From Burkholderia mayonis (lineage in GTDB: Bacteria > Pseudomonadota > Gammaproteobacteria > Burkholderiales > Burkholderiaceae): DNA of 64,000 nt. The translations under genes were made by a program, and so were the position numbers. Under the pieces are notes generated by a model. It saw nothing but the letters and a program-made list of their open reading frames with translations. It was not told where the DNA came from and did not search any database. Positions 46,769 through 55,984 of the stretch are shown piece after piece. Position 1 is the first letter of the stretch; each line of letters opens with the position of its first letter. The DNA lies in contig NZ_CP013386.1 in the NCBI RefSeq assembly GCF_001523745.2, positions 3,038,001-3,102,000 of the forward strand. The letters run 5' to 3'.

Positions 46769-47830
46769 TCAAGCGCGCTGCGTGTAGTTGGTCTCGACCC
46801 AATTGCGGTACTCGCCCGACGCCACTTCGTCGGCCCAAACCTGATTGTCGAGATACCAATTGACCGTCTTTGCAAGGCCCGTTTCGAATGTCTCCGCCGG
46901 CTTCCAGCCCAGTTCGCGCTCGAGCTTGCGCGCGTCGATCGCATAACGGCGGTCGTGACCGGGACGATCCTTCACATAGGTGATCTGGTCGCGATATGAG
47001 CCAGCCGCCTTCGGCCGCGCTTCGTCGAGCAGATCGCACAGCGTATGCACGACGTCCAGGTTCTTCTTCTCGTTCCAGCCGCCGACGTTGTACGTCTCGC
47101 CCGGCGCGCCGCGCGCGAGCACCTCGCGAATCGCGCTGCAGTGATCGCCGACATACAACCAGTCGCGTACGTTCTGGCCGTCGCCGTAGACGGGCAGCGG
47201 CTTGCCGGCGAGCGCGTTCGCGATCATCAGCGGAATCAGCTTCTCGGGAAATTGATACGGACCGTAGTTGTTCGAACAGTTCGTCGTCAGCGTCGGCAAG
47301 CCGTACGTATGGTGATACGCGCGCACGAGATGATCGGAGCCCGCCTTCGTCGCCGAGTACGGGCTATTCGGCGCGTACGGCGTCGTCTCGGAGAACTGCG
47401 GATCGGTCGCCGACAGCGAGCCGAACACTTCGTCCGTCGATACGTGCAGGAAGCGGAACGCGGCCTTCGCGTCGGCATCGAGCCCGCTCCAGTACTGGCG
47501 CGCGGCCTCGAGCAGCGTGAAGGTGCCGACCACGTTCGTCTGCACGAAATCGGCCGGACCGTGAATCGAGCGATCGACGTGGCTTTCGGCTGCGAAGTGC
47601 AGGATCGCGCGCGGCTTGTGCTGCGCCAACAGCGCGTCGATTGCGGCGCGATCGCAGATGTCGACGCGCGCGAACACGTGCTTCGGATTCCCCTGCAACG
47701 ACTTCAGCGTGCCGAGGTTGCCCGCGTACGTCAGTTTGTCGACGTTCAGCACCGCCTCGCCGGATTGCGCCAGCCAGTCAAGCACGAAGTTGGCGCCGAT
47801 GAAACCGGCGCCGCCCGTTACCAAAATCAT
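46769..47830 (-). CDS. rmlB: dTDP-glucose 4,6-dehydratase RmlB
   Basis: NAD-dependent SDR of 353 residues. [20 protein letters not shown] is the dinucleotide-binding N-terminus; [11 protein letters not shown] contains the catalytic Asp-Glu pair; [16 protein letters not shown] has Tyr-x3-Lys. An AAAGGA ribosome site precedes the chosen ATG by 5 bases. First gene of the rmlBACD operon, which marks the conserved edge of the O-antigen locus. Confidence 0.96.
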   Translation of the reverse strand: MILVTGGAGFIGANFVLDWLAQSGEAVLNVDKLTYAGNLGTLKSLQGNPKHVFARVDICDRAAIDALLAQHKPRAILHFAAESHVDRSIHGPADFVQTNVVGTFTLLEAARQYWSGLDADAKAAFRFLHVSTDEVFGSLSATDPQFSETTPYAPNSPYSATKAGSDHLVRAYHHTYGLPTLTTNCSNNYGPYQFPEKLIPLMIANALAGKPLPVYGDGQNVRDWLYVGDHCSAIREVLARGAPGETYNVGGWNEKKNLDVVHTLCDLLDEARPKAAGSYRDQITYVKDRPGHDRRYAIDARKLERELGWKPAETFETGLAKTVNWYLDNQVWADEVASGEYRNWVETNYTQRA

Positions 47831-48207
47831 GGGATTCCTTTGCTGAAATTGGGAGTCGGTCAAACAACCGGCGTGATGTCAGCATGGCCGGCATGTTCGG
47901 GAGAATGCCGTTGGTCGCTCGAGTCTCGCCGCCGGTTGTGGCCGCGTGGCTCGATCGAACCATGCGCCCAAGTCGGCAGCGCACAGCTGCTGCCCCACAA
48001 GGCGGCAATTATACGGGCAAGGAAGTGAAAAAACATCCCTCTAACATCTTGAAACAGCTCGGGAAGTTTACTCGCAACGCAATATTTTCGAGAACGTTTC
48101 TACCGCAGCGATCGCCGGCGGCTTGAATTTTCTCCGTCGCCAATCGACTCGGATCGATGTGGTTTCTTGTGATACCGTGGACCCGATTTCGTCACGAATG
48201 CAAAGGA
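47831..48207. other. Divergent intergenic region between rmlB and apaH
   Basis: 377 bases with no credible gene. A TATAAT on the minus strand (plus coordinates 48008-48013) is a candidate -10 box for the rml operon; the hexamer at the -35 distance is poor. The section 48010-48110 is AT-rich relative to the chromosome. Confidence 0.4.
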
Positions 48208-49056
48208 ATGACAAATTTATCCAGCAGCCCGCCCCTCGCCTTCGGCGACCTCCAAGGCTGCCACGCCGCCTACCGGCAGCTCTTCGACAAGCTCTCTCCA
48301 GCGGCCGACACCCCACTCTGGTTTGCAGGCGACCTCGTCAACCGAGGCCCAGCGTCGCTCGCGACGCTGCGCGAGGTAGCCGCGCTCGGCGAACGCGCGA
48401 TCACCGTGCTCGGCAATCACGATCTGCACCTGCTTTCGGTCGCGGCCGGCATCCGCACGCTGAAGCCGAGCGACACGATCGGCGAGATCCTCGACGCGCC
48501 CGACGCCGACGACCTGGTCGAATGGATGCGCCACCGGCCGTTCGCGCACTTCGAGCGCGGCATGCTGATGGTGCATGCAGGCGTGCTGCCGCAATGGGAC
48601 GCGACGCTCGCGCTCGAGCTCGCCGACGAGCTGCAGCGCGCGCTGCGCGCGCCGAACTGGCACGACACGCTGCGCAATCTATACGGCAACGACCCCAATT
48701 GCTGGAGTCCGAATCTGAAGAAGGCGGACCGGCTGCGGGTCGCCTTCAATGCGTTCACGCGCATCCGCTTCTGCACGCCCGACGGCGCGATGGAGTTTCG
48801 GGCGAACGGCGGTCCCGCGTCCGCGCCCGCCGGCTATCTGCCGTGGTTCGACGTGCCGGGACGAAAAACCGCCGACGTCACGATCGTATTCGGCCACTGG
48901 GCCGCATTGGGACTGATGCTGCGCGACAACCTGGTCGCGCTGGATTCGGGATGCGTATGGGGCAATCGGCTGTCGGCCGTGCGGCTCGCCGACGACCCGG
49001 CCGCGCGCCAAGTCACGCAAGTCGCGTGCGAGCGCTGCGGCGCAGCGGACGAATAG
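48208..49056 (+). CDS. apaH: Diadenosine tetraphosphatase ApaH
   Basis: Symmetrical Ap4A hydrolase that yields two ADP; also removes Np4 caps from RNA in E. coli. The 282-residue protein has the metallophosphoesterase motifs FGDLQGC, FAGDLVNRGPASL and VLGNHDLHLL near the N-terminus, and VFGHWAALGL with the final histidine. The chosen ATG touches the AAAGGA sequence directly, which is poor spacing for a ribosome site; a start 17 codons upstream is possible but adds a non-conserved leader. Confidence 0.93.
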   Translation: MTNLSSSPPLAFGDLQGCHAAYRQLFDKLSPAADTPLWFAGDLVNRGPASLATLREVAALGERAITVLGNHDLHLLSVAAGIRTLKPSDTIGEILDAPDADDLVEWMRHRPFAHFERGMLMVHAGVLPQWDATLALELADELQRALRAPNWHDTLRNLYGNDPNCWSPNLKKADRLRVAFNAFTRIRFCTPDGAMEFRANGGPASAPAGYLPWFDVPGRKTADVTIVFGHWAALGLMLRDNLVALDSGCVWGNRLSAVRLADDPAARQVTQVACERCGAADE

Positions 49057-49096
49057 CCGGACTGGCAGCGCCGCCGCGCGACCGCGGTCGCCGCGC

Positions 49097-49966
49097 TTAC
49101 CCTTCGCGGCGCGGCACCGCGTCGACGCCGATCTCCGGGTCGGCCATGCCTTCGGATTCGCCGGCCGGCTCGGCGGGCGCCGGGTACGCGGCCGCCGCGA
49201 GCCGCGCGAGATCCGCGTCGAACGGCCGCTCGACGGCGCGCTGCATCTGCGCGAGCGCGTCCGCGACCGCGGCGCGCGCGAGTGCGGCCATCTCGCGCCG
49301 GTCGCCCGTCGCAACGATCGGCGCGCATACAAATAGATGCGCGGTGAGCGGCCCGCTGTTCAACACCCTATCGAGCGACTGGCCGAGCGACAGATCGCCG
49401 ACGTACGCAGGCGCGACCGACTGGCGGCCGCGCGCGTCCTCGTACATCAGGCAGATCGGCTGCACCGCGCAGCCCGCCGACACCACCGCCTGGAACATGT
49501 TCGAATGGAACGGCAGCAGCCCGAGACCATCCGATGTCGTGCCTTCCGGAAACACGCACATCAGCTCGCCCTGGCCGAGGCGATCGGACAGCTCGTGCAT
49601 GATCCGCTTCGCCTCGCTGCGCTTCTCGCGCTGGATGAACACGGTTCCCAGGCGCTCGGCGAGCCAGCCGACAACGGGCCATGCACGCACCTCGGCCTTC
49701 GACACGAACGGCGTCGGACGCCATGCGTTGATCACGTAGATGTCGAGCCACGACACGTGGTTGCCGACGACAAGCACGCTCGCATCGAGTCGCGCCGCGT
49801 CGTTGTGCACGACGAGCCGCATCCCGCAAAGCTGCAGCATCTTCACGGTCCAGCGCCGCGTGATCTCCTGGCGGCGCTCCGGGGTCGCGCGCTTGAATCG
49901 CAGCGCGATGATCGCCATCCCGCGCAGCAGATGCAGGACGAGGCGCGCCTTGCGTAGGGGTCTCAT
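49097..49966 (-). CDS. PlsC-like lysophospholipid (1-acyl-glycerol-3-phosphate) acyltransferase
   Basis: Membrane-associated acyltransferase of 289 residues. It has an amphipathic N-terminus, the HX4D catalytic motif in GNHVSWLD (H70, D75), the glycerol-phosphate-binding FVSKAEVRAWPVVGWLAERLGTVFI and CVFPEGTTSDG (FPEGT at 139-143). It could make phosphatidic acid or the lyso-ornithine-lipid acylation product (OlsA type); sequence alone does not decide. It follows the pyrC-like gene by 13 bases on the same strand. Confidence 0.88.
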   Translation of the reverse strand: MRPLRKARLVLHLLRGMAIIALRFKRATPERRQEITRRWTVKMLQLCGMRLVVHNDAARLDASVLVVGNHVSWLDIYVINAWRPTPFVSKAEVRAWPVVGWLAERLGTVFIQREKRSEAKRIMHELSDRLGQGELMCVFPEGTTSDGLGLLPFHSNMFQAVVSAGCAVQPICLMYEDARGRQSVAPAYVGDLSLGQSLDRVLNSGPLTAHLFVCAPIVATGDRREMAALARAAVADALAQMQRAVERPFDADLARLAAAAYPAPAEPAGESEGMADPEIGVDAVPRREG

Positions 49967-49979
49967 GATGTGGCTCGCG

Positions 49980-51257
49980 TCAGCGGCGCTCGAACGCGAC
50001 CTGGCCCGCGACGAGCGTCGCGCCTACCTGTGCGGGCAGCTCGTAGCCGAGGAACGGCGTATTGTGGCCCTGGCTTTTCAGCGCACGCGGCTCGACGCGC
50101 CAGTGCGCATTCGGATCGAACACGCACAGGTCGGCCGGCGCGCCTTCGTCGACGCGGCCGGCGGGCAGCTTCAGCACGCCTGCGGGTGCCGAGCTGATTT
50201 TCGCGAGTGCGCGCACAAGCGGCACGCCCGCCTCCTGCGCCCACTTCACGGTCAGCGACAGCAACAGCTCGAGCCCCGTCGAGCCCGGCGTCGCCTCGGC
50301 GAACGGCAGCAGCTTCTCGTCGTCGTCGACGGGCGTGTGATCCGAACAGATCGCGTCGATCGTGCCGTCGGCGAGCGCGGCGCGGATCGCTTCGCGGTCG
50401 CGCTCGGTGCGCAGCGGCGGATCGAGGCGGAACTGCGCGTCGAAGTAGCCGATGTCGACGTCGATCAGATGCAGGTGGTTCGCGCCGACGTCGCAGGTCA
50501 CGGGCAGGCCCTCGGCCTTCGCCGCGCGCACGAGCGCGACGCCCGCCGCCGATGACAGCCGCGCGATGTGCACGCGCGAGCCCGTCACGCGCATCAGCTC
50601 GAAGAGCGTGTGCAGCGCGATCGTCTCGGCCGCGACCGGCACGCCCGACAGGCCGAGCCGCGACGCAACGGGCCCGCTCGCCGCGACGCCGCCCTTCGCG
50701 AGAAACGCGTCGACGGGCCGAAGCCACACGGTGTAGCCGTAGGTGCTCGCGTACTGCAGCGCGCGCAGCAGCACCTGCGTGTCGGAGACAGGTACGTCCG
50801 CCTGCGTGAAGCCGATGCAGCCCGCCTCGGTCAGCTCGACCATCTCGGTGATGATCTGCCCTTTCAGCCCGACCGTCAACGCGCCGAGCGGATACACGTG
50901 CGCCTGATGCAGATTGTGCGCGCGGAACTTCAGCATCTCGACGAGGCCCGGCTCATCGAGCACGGGATCGGTGTCGGGCGGGCAGACGAGGCTCGTCACG
51001 CCGCCCGCGACCGCCGCGGCCATTTCCGATTCGAGCGTCGCCTTGTGCTCGTAGCCCGGCTCGCGCAGCCGCGCCGACAAGTCGACGAAGCCCGGTGCGA
51101 CGATCATTCCGGTCGCGTCGATCGTCTTCGCCGCGTTGAAATCGGCCGGCATCGCGCCGATCGCGGCCACCTTGCCGGCGGCGACAAACACGTCGGCCTG
51201 CCGTTCCGTGCCGGCCGCCGGATCGATGAGCGTGCCGCCTTTGATATGAATCTTCAT
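49980..51257 (-). CDS. pyrX: Dihydroorotase homologue PyrX, likely non-catalytic
   Basis: A 425-residue amidohydrolase-fold protein of the class I dihydroorotase type next to pyrB. The metal-binding HxH is lost: the motif that reads VDLHVHLREPG in active enzymes is VDLSARLREPG here (S61, R63). ICSDHTPV keeps the late aspartate. In Pseudomonas a zinc-less PyrC' of this kind is a structural partner of aspartate transcarbamoylase, and the gene order pyrR-pyrB-pyrX is the same. An active dihydroorotase must be encoded elsewhere. Confidence 0.9.
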   Translation of the reverse strand: MKIHIKGGTLIDPAAGTERQADVFVAAGKVAAIGAMPADFNAAKTIDATGMIVAPGFVDLSARLREPGYEHKATLESEMAAAVAGGVTSLVCPPDTDPVLDEPGLVEMLKFRAHNLHQAHVYPLGALTVGLKGQIITEMVELTEAGCIGFTQADVPVSDTQVLLRALQYASTYGYTVWLRPVDAFLAKGGVAASGPVASRLGLSGVPVAAETIALHTLFELMRVTGSRVHIARLSSAAGVALVRAAKAEGLPVTCDVGANHLHLIDVDIGYFDAQFRLDPPLRTERDREAIRAALADGTIDAICSDHTPVDDDEKLLPFAEATPGSTGLELLLSLTVKWAQEAGVPLVRALAKISSAPAGVLKLPAGRVDEGAPADLCVFDPNAHWRVEPRALKSQGHNTPFLGYELPAQVGATLVAGQVAFERR

Positions 51258-51336
51258 GCGCTGTCTGTTGATGCGTTGAATGCGTTGATTTCGTCGAGTT
51301 CGATGCGCGCGCGGGTGTCCCGCGGCGCCGCGCACG

Positions 51337-52368
51337 TCAGTCGTTCGTGCCGGCGACGATCCCCATCACGGCCATCCGCACCGCGATGCCGAACGTCACC
51401 TGGTTCAGGATCACCGATTGCGGGCCGTCGGCCACCTGCGAGTCGATCTCGACGCCGCGGTTCATCGGCCCCGGATGCATCACGATCGCGTCGGGCGCGG
51501 CGAGCGCGAGGCGCTCGGGCGTCAAGCCCCAGCTCTTGAAGTATTCCTGCGCGGACGGCAGGAGCGCGCCGCTCATCCGCTCGTTCTGCAAACGCAGCAT
51601 GATGATCACGTCGACGTCCTTGAGGCCCTCGTCGAGGTTGTGGAACACGCGCACGCCCATCTGCTCGAGACCGCCCGGCAGCAGCGTGCGCGGGCCGATC
51701 GCGCGCACTTCCGGCACGCCGAGCGTCGTCAGCGCATGGATGTCCGAACGCGCGACGCGCGAATGCAGGATGTCGCCGACGATCGCGACGCGCAGCTTCG
51801 TGAAGTCGCGCTTGTAGTGGCGGATCGTGTACATGTCGAGGAGGCCCTGCGTCGGGTGCGCATGACGGCCGTCGCCCGCGTTGATCACGTGCACGTGCGG
51901 CGCGCAGTGCTCGGCGATCAGGTACGGCGCGCCGCTCGACGCGTGACGCACGACGAAGAGGTCGGCATGCATCGCCGACAGGTTGTTGATCGTGTCGAGC
52001 AGCGACTCGCCCTTGCTCGTCGACGATGCGTTGATGTTCAAGTTGATCACGTCGGCGGACAGCCGCTTCGCGGCGATCTCGAACGTCGTGCGCGTGCGCG
52101 TCGAGTTCTCGAAGAACAGATTGAACACCGACTTGCCGCGCAGAAGCGGCACCTTCTTCACTTCGCGGTCGGTCACGCTGACGAACTGCTCGGCGGTGTC
52201 GAGAATCTGGTTGACGATCGCGCGGGGCAAGCCCTCGATCGACAGCAGATGCTTGAGCTCGCCGTTCTTCGTGAGCTGCGGATTGCCCTTCAGGAAGCCG
52301 TAGCGAAAGCGCTCGGCGGGCGCGGCCGCGGCGGGATTGCCGGTGCGGCCGGAGGTGTCGGTCGTCAT
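51337..52368 (-). CDS. pyrB: Aspartate carbamoyltransferase catalytic chain PyrB
   Basis: Condenses carbamoyl phosphate and aspartate in pyrimidine synthesis. 343 residues with the carbamoyl-phosphate loop [21 protein letters not shown], and the aspartate-binding MLRLQNER near the C-terminus. The N-terminal extension of about 20 residues is typical of ATCases that associate with a PyrC-like partner. It lies 79 bases before pyrX and 78 bases after pyrR. Confidence 0.95.
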   Translation of the reverse strand: MTTDTSGRTGNPAAAAPAERFRYGFLKGNPQLTKNGELKHLLSIEGLPRAIVNQILDTAEQFVSVTDREVKKVPLLRGKSVFNLFFENSTRTRTTFEIAAKRLSADVINLNINASSTSKGESLLDTINNLSAMHADLFVVRHASSGAPYLIAEHCAPHVHVINAGDGRHAHPTQGLLDMYTIRHYKRDFTKLRVAIVGDILHSRVARSDIHALTTLGVPEVRAIGPRTLLPGGLEQMGVRVFHNLDEGLKDVDVIIMLRLQNERMSGALLPSAQEYFKSWGLTPERLALAAPDAIVMHPGPMNRGVEIDSQVADGPQSVILNQVTFGIAVRMAVMGIVAGTND

Positions 52369-52446
52369 GATGTGCGTGATTCCAACGTGTTGCCAAACGG
52401 CGCCCGGAGCGCGATGCGCGCGGGCGGCCGGAATGCGTCGCGCGCG

Positions 52447-52965
52447 TCAGCCGGCGCGCGCCTCGGTGCGAAGCGTGAATTGTCCCGCGTCGGTGCGCTC
52501 GAGCACGAGCGTCGCGTCGGCGTCGACGTCGAGCGCGCCGCCGACGAAGCGCGCCGCGATTGGCAGCTCGCGCCCGCCTCGATCGGCGAGCACCGCGAGC
52601 TCGACGGCGGCGGGCCGCCCGTAGTCGTACAGCTCGTTGAGTGCTGCGCGCACCGTGCGTCCGGTGTACAGCACGTCGTCGACGAGGACGATGTGCCGCC
52701 CTTCGACTTCGAACGGCAGCGACGTCGGGCTCGCCTGGCTGTGCAGCCCCTTCTTCGCGTAATCGTCGCGATGCAGCGCAACGTTGACGACGCCGAAGTC
52801 CGGCGCGTTCAGGTCGCGCGCGAGGCGCTCGGCGAGCCATGCGCCGCCGCTGCGGATGCCGGCCAGCACGGGGCCGCCGGATTCGGCGAACGCGGTTTCG
52901 CCATAGGCGCCGCGAATCTGGTCGAGCAGGACGCGGTAAAGCGCCTCGGCGTCAATTGAACTCAT
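52447..52965 (-). CDS. pyrR: PyrR-type uracil phosphoribosyltransferase/pyrimidine regulator
   Basis: A 172-residue PRTase with the PRPP loop [35 protein letters not shown] and FRDDY-like [10 protein letters not shown] are conserved in PyrR. In Gram-positive bacteria PyrR attenuates pyr mRNA; in Proteobacteria the regulatory role is less clear. The start [11 protein letters not shown] overlaps ruvX by 14 bases. Position directly ahead of pyrB supports a pyrimidine role. Confidence 0.9.
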   Translation of the reverse strand: MSSIDAEALYRVLLDQIRGAYGETAFAESGGPVLAGIRSGGAWLAERLARDLNAPDFGVVNVALHRDDYAKKGLHSQASPTSLPFEVEGRHIVLVDDVLYTGRTVRAALNELYDYGRPAAVELAVLADRGGRELPIAARFVGGALDVDADATLVLERTDAGQFTLRTEARAG

Positions 52966-53392
52966 GATGATCGGGCAGTTCGTCGAGGTATTGTTGAAGG
53001 ATGATGCGGGCGGCTTCGGCATCGACACGATCCGCGCCGCTGCCGTGCGCGCGCAGATCCGCGCGTGCTTCGACCGACGAGTAGCGTTCGTCGACCCAGC
53101 TCACCGGCAGGTTGAAGCGGCCGTTCAGCTGATTGCCGAAGCGCTTCGCCTGCTGCGTCATTTCGTGCGGCGCGCCGTCCGGATGAAGCGGCAGGCCGAC
53201 GACGAGCGCATCCGGCTTCCATTCGGCGATCAGCTCGCCGACTGCCTTGAAGCGGTGCTCGCGATTCAGATTGGGAACGATGACGAGCGCGCGGGCCGTG
53301 CGGGTCAGCAGATTGCCGACGGCCACGCCGATGCGCTTCTCGCCGTAGTCGAACGCCAGGAGCGTCGCGTCGCGCGAAAGCGCTGCGCTCAT
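52952..53392 (-). CDS. ruvX: YqgF/RuvX RNase H-like (Holliday junction resolvase family) protein
   Basis: 146 residues starting with the metal-binding [18 protein letters not shown] and ending with the acidic, helical [45 protein letters not shown] and [13 protein letters not shown] are family hallmarks. YqgF proteins act in rRNA processing and perhaps recombination. It overlaps yqgE upstream by 4 bases and pyrR downstream by 14, so the three are translationally coupled. Confidence 0.93.
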   Translation of the reverse strand: MSAALSRDATLLAFDYGEKRIGVAVGNLLTRTARALVIVPNLNREHRFKAVGELIAEWKPDALVVGLPLHPDGAPHEMTQQAKRFGNQLNGRFNLPVSWVDERYSSVEARADLRAHGSGADRVDAEAARIILQQYLDELPDHHEFN

Positions 53393-53967
53393 GCGTGCCC
53401 TGCCTCGCCCGATAGCATCGACGAGCTCACGCCGAGCAGCCCGAGCGCCGCTTCGAAGCGCTCTTCGGCGGGCGTGTCGAACACGATCCGCGGATCGGCG
53501 GCAACCGTGAGCCAGCCGTTCTTCGAAATCTCTTCCTCGAGCTGCCCCGCGCCCCAGCCGGCATGGCCGAGCGTCAGCAGGAAACGCTTCGGGCCCGCGC
53601 CCGTCGCGACCGCCTCGAGCACGTCCTTCGACGTCGTCATCTCGAGCCCGCCTTCGACCGTCATCGACGAGTTGTACGAACTGCCCTCGACGGGCTCGTG
53701 CAACACGAAGCCGCGCTCGGTCTGCACCGGGCCGCCGAAGTAAACGGGGATGTGCAGGAGCGGCTCGATCTCGAGCTTCAGATCGATGCGGTTGAACAGC
53801 GACTCGAGATCAATGTCGGTCGGGCGATTGATGACGAGGCCGAGCGCGCCGCGCTCGCTGTGATCGCAAAGATAGACCACCGTTCCTGAAAACGTCGGAT
53901 CCGCCATGTTCGGCATGGCGATCAGGAACTGGTTGGTAAGGTTGATGCGATCGGAACTCTTTGGCAT
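53389..53967 (-). CDS. yqgE: YqgE/AlgH-family protein (UPF0301)
   Basis: 192 residues with [40 protein letters not shown] at the N-terminus, and [15 protein letters not shown], the family's second landmark. The molecular function of the family is not established. The start [10 protein letters not shown] gives the normal length. The pairing yqgE-ruvX is very common in Proteobacteria. Confidence 0.93.
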   Translation of the reverse strand: MPKSSDRINLTNQFLIAMPNMADPTFSGTVVYLCDHSERGALGLVINRPTDIDLESLFNRIDLKLEIEPLLHIPVYFGGPVQTERGFVLHEPVEGSSYNSSMTVEGGLEMTTSKDVLEAVATGAGPKRFLLTLGHAGWGAGQLEEEISKNGWLTVAADPRIVFDTPAEERFEAALGLLGVSSSMLSGEAGHA

Positions 53968-54162
53968 GGTTTGAATTTTAGCAAAGACCTCGCGACGTGA
54001 CGGACGCCGCTTGTCGCGGCCTCGCACGCCGCGCGGGTCGACACGACATACACTCACTCTATCACGCGTTCGGGGCCAATCGGCACGCGCGCCGCGCGCG
54101 ATTGCGCCGCATCGGCCAAAAGCAAGAAGCCGGCCTTGCCTGCCGCCCCGCCGCGCGTCGCA

Positions 54163-55494
54163 TCATGCCCTCCGGACCGCGCCCGACAACGCATCCGCGA
54201 GCGCCGCACACGCGTCCGACAAGTCGGGCGGCGCCATACCCGCTGCAATCTTGTGCAACGTCGCGCGCAACGCTTCGGTGGCCTGCCGGCATGCCGACGC
54301 GCCCGCTTCGCCCGTCGCGCCGAGATGCGCACGGCGGCGCCATGCGAGCCCGAGTGCGTCGGCAAGCAGCGCCGTGTGTCCGAGCCCGAGCGCACACGCG
54401 ACCGAGCCAACGCGATACGCGGCCTCCGCCGCCTGCAACGCGGCACCCGCGTCAGCCGTGCGCACGTCGAGCGCCAGCTCGGTCATCGACGCATCGGCCG
54501 TCTGAAGAAAATCCTCATACGCGTGACCGTTGACGGTGACGACGCCAAGTTCGCGCGTCGGCGCGGCCCGTACTGCGTCAGCCTCGGCGCGCGCGGCGTC
54601 GGCTTCCCACAATGCCTCGGACGCCTGCGTGCCCGCGACGTGCCACGCGACGGTCAGCCCGTAGTCATGCAGCAGCTCGACGTCGGTCACGTCCTCGGCC
54701 GCCGCGCCGTACAGCGCGTAGTCGCGCCAAAAGAGCGCGAGCGCCTCACGAACGAGCGCGGCAGGCGCGATGCGCAATCCGCGAACCTGCTCGCCGAGCA
54801 GCAGGTTGCAGCGCGCAAGAAAACGCTTGAGCTCGACGCCGCCGCGCACGCGCAGCACCCGCATGCACGCGCCAGCGAGCCGCCAATAGTCATACGGAAA
54901 CGGGCCGGCGAGTTCGGCCGCGCAGTCGGCAAGTCCGTCGAGCGCCGTGTCGGTCGCCGCCTCCGACGCACGCAGCGCGCCGAGAAGCGCTTGCTCGTAG
55001 CGCGCGCGCAGATGCGCGAGCGCATCTGGCGACAGCGCATACAGCGTGGCGGGCGGCACCGGCCGGCCAGCGAGCGCGAGCGCATCGTGCGGCGTGTTCG
55101 CGCGCAAATCGCTCGCGGCCTGTACGCACAGCGCACGATAATGCTCGAACAGGAGCGGCGAGCAGGCGAGCTCGCGCAGATTGTGACGCTCCAGCGCGGC
55201 GCGGAAATCCCGCAGCGCGGCCTCGAACGCAATCGGCTGCAATTCCGTCGCCGCAAGCGGCGCGGCGTGAGCAAGCGCGACGACAAAGCGTTGCGCGGCG
55301 AGCCAGCCCGCCTCCTGCAACGCTGCCGCAGCGCGGGTAAGCGGCTCGGCCGGATCGGCTCGCCGCTCGAACGCCTGCTGCGCGGCGCGCAGCGCCGCCT
55401 CGGCCGCAGGCACTGCACCGCCTCGCGGATTGGGCAAAGCGTCGAGGACCGGGACCGTCGCGATTTCAGAGATAATAGGCACGAGCGTCAGCAC
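54163..55494 (-). CDS. Protein of unknown function, alpha-helical, Ala-rich
   Basis: A 443-residue product I do not recognise. It is rich in Ala, Leu and Arg with long predicted helices and no signal peptide or membrane segment; DYWRLAGACMRVLR and LLHDYGLTVAWHVAG are the most distinctive parts. The pattern vaguely recalls the helical Hpt-like N-termini of FimL/ChpA twitching-motility proteins, and rubredoxin genes often adjoin pil chemotaxis genes in beta-proteobacteria, but I cannot support that further. The start is a GTG 98 bases after the rubredoxin stop and is uncertain. Confidence 0.6.
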   Translation of the reverse strand: MLTLVPIISEIATVPVLDALPNPRGGAVPAAEAALRAAQQAFERRADPAEPLTRAAAALQEAGWLAAQRFVVALAHAAPLAATELQPIAFEAALRDFRAALERHNLRELACSPLLFEHYRALCVQAASDLRANTPHDALALAGRPVPPATLYALSPDALAHLRARYEQALLGALRASEAATDTALDGLADCAAELAGPFPYDYWRLAGACMRVLRVRGGVELKRFLARCNLLLGEQVRGLRIAPAALVREALALFWRDYALYGAAAEDVTDVELLHDYGLTVAWHVAGTQASEALWEADAARAEADAVRAAPTRELGVVTVNGHAYEDFLQTADASMTELALDVRTADAGAALQAAEAAYRVGSVACALGLGHTALLADALGLAWRRRAHLGATGEAGASACRQATEALRATLHKIAAGMAPPDLSDACAALADALSGAVRRA

Positions 55495-55592
55495 CAGAAA
55501 CGAAGCCGCGCCGCAAGCGGCGCCTCAACCCGTCGATGCTGCCGCGCCGACGCCGCCGGTTCGCTCGATGCCAAACCGCCGACGCGAGACGG

Positions 55593-55763
55593 TCAGATCT
55601 GGACCATCTCGAAATCTTCCTTGCGCGCGCCGCACTCGGGGCATGTCCAGTTGATGGGAACGTCTTCCCAGCGTGTGCCCGGGGCGATGCCCTCCTCCGG
55701 CAACCCAGCTTCTTCGTCGTAAATCCAACCGCAGATCAGGCACATCCAGCTTTTATATTCCAT
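55593..55763 (-). CDS. rubA: Rubredoxin
   Basis: A 56-residue iron protein with both Cys-x2-Cys pairs: WMCLICGWIYDEEAG near the start and WTCPECGARKEDFEM near the end, the usual rubredoxin fold with one Fe(Cys)4 site. MEYKSW is the natural start. Electron carrier, often to alkane hydroxylase or in oxidative-stress pathways; its partner is not visible here. It is divergent from the ThiD-like gene. Confidence 0.95.
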   Translation of the reverse strand: MEYKSWMCLICGWIYDEEAGLPEEGIAPGTRWEDVPINWTCPECGARKEDFEMVQI

Positions 55764-55984
55764 CTTAAGCCGCGTAAAGGAAAGTCCGTTGATTTGAGAG
55801 CCATGATGGTACCGTGTCGGCGCCGGACTGCCTAGCAATCGGCCTCTAGTTGCGTTTGCTCGCTGCGGCGCGATAAAAAAACGCTTCGGACAGACGGAAT
55901 CCGCCGCATAATTGACTGCGCGGGCGCACCCGGCTGGTGCATCCTGCCAACTGGCTTCACCGTTTTTCCTCTTTCCCCATTTCC

